This document shows positions 1 to 5,931 of a DNA stretch of 28,745 nucleotides, in pieces. This stretch comes from a virus. Positions within the stretch are counted from its first letter, which is position 1, and each line of letters begins with the position of its first letter. Where the stretch lies: positions 1 through 28,745 of the IMG/VR virus record IMGVR_UViG_3300031269_000071. The stretch is one strand, 5' to 3'. The translations under genes were made by a program, and so were the position numbers. The notes under the pieces are model-generated. The model saw nothing but the letters and a program-made list of their open reading frames with translations. It made no database searches and was not told where the DNA came from.

Positions 1-155
1 ACGAGCATTACATCGCAAAAACGGTGATTGTAGGTGCGTCTGACTCCACGACAATTACGCTAGGACTGACACTAGACGCTGCGGATGTTGTGACGGTACA
101 AGCCTCAACAGCAGACCTAAGCTTCAACATCTTTGGCTCTGAAATAACTGCGTAA
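1..155 (+). CDS. C-terminal part of a virion protein cut by the window edge
   Basis: The frame beginning at base 3 is open to TAA at 153-155 and gives about 50 residues ending FNIFGSEITA. The composition (alternating Val, Thr, Ser and Ala, with stretches such as LDAADVVTVQAST) looks like a beta-rich surface protein. Short proteins with this kind of ending are common next to capsid genes in marine and actinobacterial siphoviruses, so a head-associated or decoration protein is my best guess. The 5' end lies outside the window, and no domain is complete enough for a firm name. The next gene starts 11 bases downstream, consistent with one operon. Confidence 0.6.
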   Translation, partial: EHYIAKTVIVGASDSTTITLGLTLDAADVVTVQASTADLSFNIFGSEITA

Positions 156-165
156 GGCATAACTA

Positions 166-1047
166 ATGGCGGTCACAAAACTTTCAACATCCACGCTAAT
201 TAGCTTTGCTCGGTATAACTCTATGCTTGCTGGGTATACTCCTCCTCCTCCCCTAACGGTTGACTACCTTGTTATTGCTGGCGGTGGCGGTGGTGGTGGT
301 ACCAATGGCACCAACGTTGGCGGCGGCGGCGGTGCAGGTGGCTACCTATCTACTAATTCTGACACTTTAGAACCAGAGTCTTTTACGATAACGGTAGGCG
401 CTGGTGGAAGCGAAAACTCAAACGGTAACAACAGTGTTTTTAGCTCTTTTACATCTATTGGGGGAGGTGCGGGTGGTGATAATACCACGAATGGGTCTTC
501 CGGCGGTAGCGGCGGCGGCGGCGGTTTTCATGCTAATGGCGGCTCAAGAACATCGGGTCAAGGATTCGATGGCGGAGACGCCGGCACAGATAACGGAGAC
601 AGCGGAGGCGGTGGTGGTGGCTCTTCAGCTAGAGGAAAAGACTTTAATTATGATGGTGATGGTGGCGCAGGTACTTCTTCAAGCATTACTGGAGCCTCGG
701 TAGCCCGCTCTGGCGGTGGTGGCGGTGGTTCCCATTCTTCAGACGGGGCAGGAGGCTCAGCTACCGCTGGCGGTGGCGCTGGTGGTACTGGGTATGGTTC
801 TAGAGATGGCATTGACGGCGATACAAATACAGGCGGCGGTGGTGGCGGCGGCGGTAGGCTTGCTGGAACTAGCACCGGAAGCGGTGGAAACGGCGGCTCA
901 GGTGTTGTAATCATAAAATACCCAGACGTATTCACCGCAACATTTTCAGGTGGAGTTACATCATCTACAGCAACTGCTGGCGGATACAAGGTTTCCACAA
1001 TAACCGCAACAAGCACAACTTCCGAAACAGTATCGTTCGCAGTCTAG
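166..1047 (+). CDS. Glycine-rich phage surface protein (fibre or decoration type)
   Basis: Residues 30-40 read VDYLVIAGGGGG, which opens a region of about 215 residues packed with Gly runs up to eight long and closing with GGSGVVIIKYP near residues 241-251. This opening and closing pair is typical of a glycine-rich domain found in phage fibre and adhesin proteins, thought to form a polyglycine sandwich that binds a receptor or packs on the virion surface. A Thr/Ser/Ala-rich tail of about 40 residues follows. It lies between a cut structural gene and the head-tail connector, not among the tail-tip genes, so a capsid fibre or decoration role is possible. The local rise in GC comes from GGN codons. 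Start ATG follows a TAAGG-like ribosome site. Confidence 0.65.
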   Translation: MAVTKLSTSTLISFARYNSMLAGYTPPPPLTVDYLVIAGGGGGGGTNGTNVGGGGGAGGYLSTNSDTLEPESFTITVGAGGSENSNGNNSVFSSFTSIGGGAGGDNTTNGSSGGSGGGGGFHANGGSRTSGQGFDGGDAGTDNGDSGGGGGGSSARGKDFNYDGDGGAGTSSSITGASVARSGGGGGGSHSSDGAGGSATAGGGAGGTGYGSRDGIDGDTNTGGGGGGGGRLAGTSTGSGGNGGSGVVIIKYPDVFTATFSGGVTSSTATAGGYKVSTITATSTTSETVSFAV

Positions 1048-1058
1048 AAAGGAACACA

Positions 1059-1430
1059 ATGTCACATTTTGCAAAATTAGATGAAAATAACATTGTTACA
1101 TTTGTTACCGTTGGTAGGCAGGAAGATGACGGCCTTGAGGCCGAGCTATCTGAGCGCACTGGCGATGTTTACAAGCAGACCTCATACAACACTTCAGGCG
1201 GCGTTCACCTATTAGGTGGCACACCATTCAGAAAGAACTACGCTGGCATAGGATTCAGCTACGACGCAGAGCGTGACGCATTTATCTCGCCTAAGCCATA
1301 TGACTCTTGGCTACTAGTCGAGGAAACTTGCCAATGGGAAGCACCAGTGCCTTACCCAGACGACGGGCTAATTTATTCGTGGAACGAAGAACTGACTGAC
1401 TGGGAAGCAACAGACTTCGGCACCCCATAG
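1059..1430 (+). CDS. Small conserved protein of marine-type phages, function unknown
   Basis: This 123-residue protein begins MSHFAKLDENNIVTFV, and its middle has a short block NTSGGVHLLGG followed by RKNYAGIGFSYD. The later part, FISPKPYDSWLLVEET with a W-x-AP-x-PYPDDG stretch, is rich in Trp, Tyr and Pro. I recognise this layout from small structural-region proteins of cyanophages and pelagiphages; their role has not been established as far as I know. It has no membrane segment or signal peptide. The ribosome site AAAGGA lies at good spacing before the ATG, and it follows the glycine-rich gene by 11 bases, so the two may act together on the virion. Confidence 0.6.
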   Translation: MSHFAKLDENNIVTFVTVGRQEDDGLEAELSERTGDVYKQTSYNTSGGVHLLGGTPFRKNYAGIGFSYDAERDAFISPKPYDSWLLVEETCQWEAPVPYPDDGLIYSWNEELTDWEATDFGTP

Positions 1431-1436
1431 CATACT

Positions 1437-1450
1437 GATACAATAGTCCT
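1437..1450 (+). promoter_or_regulatory. Possible -10 element for a leaderless start
   Basis: TACAAT at 1439-1444 ends six bases before the ATG at 1451, the spacing expected if transcription begins at the start codon itself. No Shine-Dalgarno sequence precedes this ATG. Leaderless transcripts are common in actinobacteria. The same ten bases, GATACAATAG, recur at 14722-14731 before another ATG. No convincing -35 box is seen, so the call is tentative. Confidence 0.35.
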
Positions 1451-1852
1451 ATGCCAATAACTGACGTCACACCACCGGACTACTCGACTCAAATAGGTCA
1501 AGTAAGACTTCTGATACCAGACACCGATCAGCTGGCTAACCCTGCTGACCCTTCTCAGGCTGCTTCTTATATCTTTGACGACAGCCAGATTCAAGCTTTT
1601 GTCACTATGTATGTTGGCAGCATAAAGCGAGCTGCAGCTCAGGCTAAGCTTGTGCTTGCTACCAGCGAAGCGCTTATCAACAAGGTCATTACAACTTACG
1701 ACCTAAAGACAGACGGCGCAAAGCTTGGCGCAGAAATACGAGAACAAGCAAAGTTGCTTCGTGAAGAGGCAATAGAAGACGAGCAAGAAGATGCCAATGA
1801 TACGTTCACAGTTGTTGGTAACACGACAGCTTGGACTAACTCATGGCTCTAA
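1451..1852 (+). CDS. Head-tail connector (adaptor) protein
   Basis: The 133-residue protein begins with ITDVTPPDYSTQIGQVRLLIPDTD and continues with FDDSQIQAFV, then a long helical region (SIKRAAAQAKLVLATSEALI, then DGAKLGAEIREQAKLLREEA). This matches the all-helical HK97 gp6-like adaptor family, whose ring docks below the portal. Length and gene order fit: head-tail adaptor, head closure, tail completion, tail terminator and tail tube follow in the usual siphovirus order. The end overlaps the next gene by ten bases. The assignment rests on motif pattern and position; no alignment could be run. Confidence 0.7.
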   Translation: MPITDVTPPDYSTQIGQVRLLIPDTDQLANPADPSQAASYIFDDSQIQAFVTMYVGSIKRAAAQAKLVLATSEALINKVITTYDLKTDGAKLGAEIREQAKLLREEAIEDEQEDANDTFTVVGNTTAWTNSWL

Positions 1853-2313
1853 ACTCAAGGAGTGTGCTTCACCCTAAGTGGCTGACGCACAATGTACCAG
1901 TAGGCGATAGCTTTCAGCTAGCCACAATAGAAATCTTCGACCCTAAAGGCTCTGACTCAACCTACGATGCAGTGAACAACACTTGGTCGTCTGCCCGCAC
2001 TGTGCTATGGACTGGCAAGGCTAGGATTCAAGTATCAAGGAACGCAACTAACGCAACCTCTACAATCAACCCCTCTACCGTGCAGATGTTTGAAGTGCAC
2101 ATAGACCTTCGTGGCAATACCCTAGAGGGTGCTGTAGGAACGATGCCAGACATCAGACCTAATCACCAAGTCTTTGTAACGGCATCTCCTTACGATGAAG
2201 CTTTAAAGTATTACATATTTACAGTGACTGGTGCTCTGAGCTCATCAAACCCTTGGAGCAAGATGTTGCAGTGTGAGGTGGATCAAGAGGTGAAGCGTGT
2301 CATTAGCTCCTAG
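1843..2313 (+). CDS. Head closure-like protein (DUF6093-like)
   Basis: The 156-residue protein is beta-rich with the pattern TVLWTGKARIQVS near residues 45-57 and a later FEVHIDLRGN plus MPDIRPNHQVFV. That pattern resembles proteins of the DUF6093 type that sit between the connector and tail completion genes in actinobacterial siphoviruses and are thought to plug the head. It starts inside the end of the connector gene and overlaps the next gene by 17 bases, so the three are probably translated in a coupled way. Family assignment is from memory of the pattern; the head-closure role is inferred from position. Confidence 0.55.
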   Translation: MALNSRSVLHPKWLTHNVPVGDSFQLATIEIFDPKGSDSTYDAVNNTWSSARTVLWTGKARIQVSRNATNATSTINPSTVQMFEVHIDLRGNTLEGAVGTMPDIRPNHQVFVTASPYDEALKYYIFTVTGALSSSNPWSKMLQCEVDQEVKRVISS

Positions 2314-3034
2314 CTTTAAATGGAATGTAAACCCCAAATCTGTAAGGCGCATTACTGACATCTACCTTAAAAAGAATACAGATGCAATTCAGAACGTCAT
2401 AGAGGGCACGGCTTCTTACTCTGCAGACTGGATTAGAGACTTTAAGGTGCTACAGAACTCTAGAACAGGCACACTCTGGCACGACTACATTAACGAGGAG
2501 CGTGGGAACGCAGAGGGTGCCCGTGTAGACACAGGATTGATGGCTAACTCCGTTGGCTACACAAGGGCACAGTACCAATCAGAGGGCGAGTACATAGCTG
2601 AGTTTGGTCTGTTGCTACCTAGTGCTGGTGGTAGAAAGTATTTTCTTGAGCAAGACGAAGGTTTTCAGCTAGAGCTTGCTAATGGCAAGGTCAGAGATGT
2701 GCCCGGTATGCAGACTTACGAATCTGTAGAGCCTCAGCTTAAAAAGCGAATGAGTAGAGAGATGCTGCGCCACGGCTTTTTGCGTGGTGGGCGTGACTCA
2801 AGAGGTATGCGTATTTTGCAAAACTCTGAGCGTGAAGGATTTAATACTGCTTGGTCTAGTGAGTATGCACCTAGCGAGGCACAGATAACCGCAGCTCGTG
2901 AGATGCAACAAAGGGGCGCTGAGGCAAGGATAGTCAGAGACGCTTACATGGCTTCAAGAACCGAGTCCTACCGAACAAGTGGCAGGATAACCTTTGGTTC
3001 AGCTAAGTCAGCTCTAAACAGGAAGAAACGATAA
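2297..3034 (+). CDS. Tail completion or neck protein, HK97 gp10-like
   Basis: The start is GTG, preceded by the ribosome site AAGAGGTGA inside the previous gene. The protein has 245 residues. Residues 52-82 carry RTGTLWHDYINEERG and then ARVDTGLMANSVGY, and a YFLEQDEGFQ stretch follows; a DTG-LM/S-NSV block of this kind is seen in gp10-like neck proteins, which finish the tail end that joins the head. The C-terminal third is basic (many Arg and Lys, ending NRKKR) and longer than in the minimal family. The stop overlaps the next ATG by one base. The function is inferred from order and the weak motif. Confidence 0.5.
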   Translation: MSLAPSFKWNVNPKSVRRITDIYLKKNTDAIQNVIEGTASYSADWIRDFKVLQNSRTGTLWHDYINEERGNAEGARVDTGLMANSVGYTRAQYQSEGEYIAEFGLLLPSAGGRKYFLEQDEGFQLELANGKVRDVPGMQTYESVEPQLKKRMSREMLRHGFLRGGRDSRGMRILQNSEREGFNTAWSSEYAPSEAQITAAREMQQRGAEARIVRDAYMASRTESYRTSGRITFGSAKSALNRKKR

Positions 3035-3468
3035 TGTCACTAGCTCTACTGCCAGTCCAAGACCAGATCACGACACACGTCAAAGAGTTGGCTCAGGATG
3101 TCTACGAGAACGGTGTGCCAGAAGATAACGAGCTGGTCTACTCAACAGACGGCATGATGATGCCTTTTATAGTTGTGCAGTATTCTGGTTTTATTCAGAG
3201 GTCCACAGAGCGTGGCATTACTGGACCGAGGCAAGACTTGGGTCGAAGCTATGCAGATTTTATGTGTGTAGCGCCAACCGAAAGAGCTGCTAGGCAAATC
3301 TTTGATTTGGTGTCAGATAAAATGACTGGCTTTGAACCAACTGGAGCAAGCCTTTTGACACCAGAGGGCGTTGGGAAATCGTACACGGTTTCGGATGCCA
3401 GCACACGTCCTGTGAAATATGTTATAGACATCAGCTTCTCATACGCAGTAAACACTGTGGTATCATAA
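3034..3468 (+). CDS. Tail terminator-like protein
   Basis: This 144-residue protein has an N-terminal helix (LLPVQDQITTHVKELAQDV), a central strand set including MPFIVVQYSGFIQR, and a C-terminal strand VKYVIDISFSYAVN. The layout of an initial helix followed by strands that end in a mainly hydrophobic beta hairpin is that of small tail terminator proteins, which cap the tube during assembly. Position immediately before the tail tube gene supports this. It begins by TAATG overlap with the gene before it. No catalytic motif is present. Confidence 0.55.
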   Translation: MSLALLPVQDQITTHVKELAQDVYENGVPEDNELVYSTDGMMMPFIVVQYSGFIQRSTERGITGPRQDLGRSYADFMCVAPTERAARQIFDLVSDKMTGFEPTGASLLTPEGVGKSYTVSDASTRPVKYVIDISFSYAVNTVVS

Positions 3469-3491
3469 TAGGTAGTATTGGAAGGATTCTA

Positions 3492-3728
3492 ATGGCTTCA
3501 GCTATGAACAAAAGAACCGGTAAGGTTACTGACGTTCCAGAACATTACATCGGTCACCCCGTCTTGGGGAAGGACCTAGTATCACCAAAGTCTTCGGTTG
3601 CTCCCAAAGAAACCGAAAAGCTAGTTGTTGAAAAAAAGGAAGTTAAGTCTTTCTTTAAAACTTCAGCTGCTGTAGACGAGGGGCAACTTGCTCCAGAAAC
3701 CGAAAACGAAACAAACGAGGATATATAA
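3492..3728 (+). CDS. Small charged protein upstream of the tail tube gene
   Basis: The 78-residue protein starts MASAMNKRTGKVTDVPEHYIGHPVLGKDL and then becomes a Lys/Glu-rich, low-complexity tail ending in TENETNEDI. Small proteins with an N-terminal 'K-TG-V-VP-HY--HPVLG' pattern are found before the tail tube gene in other actinobacterial phages; their role is unknown to me. The ribosome site GGAAGGA gives good support for the start. Its stop codon is followed directly by the ATG of the tail tube gene. The disordered tail suggests a partner-binding or assembly role, which is inference. Confidence 0.65.
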   Translation: MASAMNKRTGKVTDVPEHYIGHPVLGKDLVSPKSSVAPKETEKLVVEKKEVKSFFKTSAAVDEGQLAPETENETNEDI

Positions 3729-4811
3729 ATGGCTACCAAAATGCTACGTCCCAACGTTGGCCTTTATGTTGCTACTGCAGATGCTTTCGCTGACTGGACA
3801 GCTCCAACGCTGGCTGAGATCACCGCCGCAACTAAGGTATTTAACATTTCGCCAGCAGTAACTGACGACTACACACTAAATCAGACTGACTCTGACACTG
3901 ACGATTCACTCGCCATTGTAGATAACGCTGATGTTCAGACACCAACCTACTTTAACTATGAAGCTTCTCTTGACATTTTTAGAGATTTAAATGCAGATGC
4001 TGACTCTGTATACAACAAGGCTTACACCCTGTTCAAGACAGTTGACACAAAGTATTTCCTAATCAAGCGTATTGGCAAGGACCACAGTGCTGATTTTGCT
4101 GCGGGCGACTTGATTAGCATTTACGGCGTAAAGACCGACTTCCCAATTGACATCGTTGGCGATGGCGAAATGATCCGCATGGGTGCTCGCTTCTTGGTTA
4201 GCGGTGAGGTTGCTATTAACGTTGCCGTTGCAGCTGGCACAGCAGGGGCTGGCCCAGAGCTAAAGGCAGTAGTTGGAACTAAGTCCACATCAAACGGTAA
4301 GATTAGCGTTTACTGGACCCCGCTTTCAAACATATCTGGCACAGAGGCTGCGTTCCTTGCTGACCCAAGTGTTGCAGACATGACTGCTTCTGGCTCATTG
4401 AACCTAACTACAGCTATTGCTTTTGATGGCTTTGACTTGGGCTCAACCGAATCTAATAAGATTGAAGACCGTGGAATTGTTGACACCACTTCTGTAGAAA
4501 GCCGTGGCTTTGCACAGTTCAGTGGTAACTTGACCTTCTTCCGTGGAGTAACTTCAGAAACTAGCGGAGATTACTACAACGCATTTGAGGCATTCAAGGC
4601 TTCCACTGACGGCACACGCCCTCAGGGATTCTTGATAACTCGAATCAACGTGGTTAGCACCGAAGCTCTTGCTGAAGACGACGTAGTATCTGTATACAAG
4701 TTCACTGCAGATGCTTTCATGGACGACACCGAAGGTGAAGACAGCGTTAAGTTTATGGTTAACTTTATGCCTCAGGGCGAGGTTTCTGTAAACGCTGTTG
4801 TAGCAGCATAA
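3729..4811 (+). CDS. Major tail tube protein, internally duplicated
   Basis: The 360-residue protein is a beta-rich tail tube subunit. It can be read as two related halves. Residues 26-168 contain PTLAEITAA, then YFNYEASLDIFRD, then FLIKRIG, then GDLISIYGVKTDFPID, and end GEVAINVAVAA. Residues 213-360 contain PSVADMTAS, FAQFSGNLTFFRG, FLITRIN, DDVVSVYKFTADAFMD and end GEVSVNAVVAA. The order and spacing match, so one tube domain has been duplicated and fused. Phage T5 pb6 is a known case in which a duplicated subunit forms trimer rings instead of hexamers. An intrinsic terminator follows at once, as expected for a highly expressed gene. Confidence 0.85.
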   Translation: MATKMLRPNVGLYVATADAFADWTAPTLAEITAATKVFNISPAVTDDYTLNQTDSDTDDSLAIVDNADVQTPTYFNYEASLDIFRDLNADADSVYNKAYTLFKTVDTKYFLIKRIGKDHSADFAAGDLISIYGVKTDFPIDIVGDGEMIRMGARFLVSGEVAINVAVAAGTAGAGPELKAVVGTKSTSNGKISVYWTPLSNISGTEAAFLADPSVADMTASGSLNLTTAIAFDGFDLGSTESNKIEDRGIVDTTSVESRGFAQFSGNLTFFRGVTSETSGDYYNAFEAFKASTDGTRPQGFLITRINVVSTEALAEDDVVSVYKFTADAFMDDTEGEDSVKFMVNFMPQGEVSVNAVVAA

Positions 4812-4818
4812 TCTAGAC

Positions 4819-4863
4819 GACCCCACCGAGTCTTTGCGCCCGTTCGTCTCGGTGGGGTCTTTT
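4819..4863 (+). terminator. Intrinsic terminator after the tail tube gene
   Basis: GACCCCACCGAG (4819-4830) pairs perfectly with CTCGGTGGGGTC (4848-4859) across a 17-nt loop and is followed by TTTT. It lies 8 bases after the tail tube stop and before the chaperone gene, so it probably lowers transcription of downstream tail genes relative to the tube protein. Confidence 0.85.
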
Positions 4864-4888
4864 AAACGGGCGGAATGGGCGGATTAAA

Positions 4889-5488
4889 ATGAGCGAAAAC
4901 ACAATTACAAAAGAGACTATGGAAATGGTTGAAGAAGCCCGCAAGCCGGGAGTCTTCAACCTTTCTGACGTTATAAAGGGTCGTGGGTATCCAGAGCGTG
5001 AAGTTACTGTATACACAGACGTAAAAGCTGCATTTAGGCTTGTAGAGCTTGAGGACAAAATGGCTCAGGTTGGTGGTAGCGATCAAAAGCTATATGACAC
5101 CCTTGAAGCCGAGTCACAGGAAGTTGCTGTAACTGTGCAGAAGTCAGCACTAAAGTTTCTGATGCGAGGCGTTAGCCAGAGTGTTGTTGAAGCTGTCACT
5201 AAAGAGGCAGACAAGATATACAAAACTGCTAAAGAGCCAGAGGGCGAACAGAGCGACGACTGGTTTAGGTTTTATGTAACCTCGCTGGTTGCTCGGAATG
5301 TTGTGTGCGTTACTGACGCTGACGGCAACATTGACAAGACTGAGTTCTCCTTTGAAGAAATGCTAGACATTAGAAACAACCTGCCGGGCGACTCTTGGGG
5401 CGTTCTGGTAAACACCATGCAAAAACTAACCCTAGCAACTGGATACTTTAAGGGGTTAACAGATGCCGGTTTTTTACCGAAGTCCTGA
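4889..5488 (+). CDS. Tail assembly chaperone, short form (gpG-like)
   Basis: The 199-residue protein is the unshifted product of the tail chaperone gene, which coats the tape measure before tube polymerisation. Location between the tail tube and tape measure genes, an acidic helical composition, and a frameshift heptamer three codons before the stop all fit. The ATG follows GGCGGATTAAA, a weak ribosome site of a form also used by the tape measure gene. Residues near the end (FKGLTDAGFLPKS) span the slippery site. Ribosomes that slip back one base continue into the T frame to make a 337-residue fusion. Confidence 0.85.
   Translation: MSENTITKETMEMVEEARKPGVFNLSDVIKGRGYPEREVTVYTDVKAAFRLVELEDKMAQVGGSDQKLYDTLEAESQEVAVTVQKSALKFLMRGVSQSVVEAVTKEADKIYKTAKEPEGEQSDDWFRFYVTSLVARNVVCVTDADGNIDKTEFSFEEMLDIRNNLPGDSWGVLVNTMQKLTLATGYFKGLTDAGFLPKS
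5470..5476 (+). other. Programmed -1 ribosomal frameshift site
   Basis: The heptamer T TTT TTA is in the correct phase with the chaperone reading frame (GGT TTT TTA). A stem of TCCTG (5483-5487) with CAGGG (5494-5498) begins six bases downstream. Further on, ACAGGGG (5501-5507) and CCCCTGT (5550-5556) can enclose a perfect GATAAAG/CTTTATC hairpin (5520-5537). The -1 frame is open from here to 5901. The slip site is very strong evidence; the role of the structures is inference. Confidence 0.85.
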
Positions 5489-5901
5489 CATGGCAGGGAA
5501 ACAGGGGTTATGTAGTAAAGATAAAGGCAGCTTTATCCGCTAGTATCCGCCCCTGTGCGATGCTCTTCCACGAACAGCCAAATGAGCCATGGAACGAATT
5601 TGACTTTCTCTTAGTGGAAGCGATGCAGATTTTGCAAGACGAGACCTGCAACCAGTGCGGCAACCCAATATGGATTTGCCGAAATGAAGAAGCTAACAAC
5701 GTTGGCTTCAAGATAAAGAAGTCAAAGTGCTTTGCTCAGGCTGAGCTTGACAAGCATAGGGAAAAGGAAGAGAAGAAGAAAACAAGCAAAAAAGCCTATG
5801 GCGAAACCGATTATGCGTCTGCTTATACTTATGACGGCACTGAGTTTCCATCTAGGCAAAGTTACTACGAAGGTTTAGTATCTCGTGATGAGGTAGAATA
5901 G
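5476..5901 (+). CDS. Tail assembly chaperone, frameshifted extension (gpT-like)
   Basis: This frame has no need for its own start: it is read after a -1 slip at 5470-5476 and adds 141 residues to the first 196 of the short form. The frame is open right through the interval, including upstream of the internal ATG at 5560. The extension carries CNQCGNPIWIC with a further Cys about 17 residues on, a likely zinc site seen in T-type extensions of actinobacterial phages, then a Lys/Glu-rich helix and a Tyr-rich end. A free product from 5560 cannot be excluded, but no good ribosome site precedes that ATG. Confidence 0.8.
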   Translation, partial: TEVLTWQGNRGYVVKIKAALSASIRPCAMLFHEQPNEPWNEFDFLLVEAMQILQDETCNQCGNPIWICRNEEANNVGFKIKKSKCFAQAELDKHREKEEKKKTSKKAYGETDYASAYTYDGTEFPSRQSYYEGLVSRDEVE

Positions 5902-5931
5902 ACCTAGTATCTTACGGTCTTAGGCGGATAA

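Noticed and set aside
648-1016. Proline-rich 122-residue frame on the minus strand
   Set aside because: It is the complement of glycine codons in the glycine-rich gene, where GGN read backwards gives NCC proline-type codons; no ribosome site or neighbours support it.
5560-5901. Independent gene starting at ATG 5560
   Set aside because: The frame is open upstream to the slippery heptamer, so this is better read as the frameshifted chaperone extension.
5902-5931. Terminator between chaperone and tape measure genes
   Set aside because: AGACC and GGTCT can pair weakly, but there is no T-run and the stem is only five pairs.
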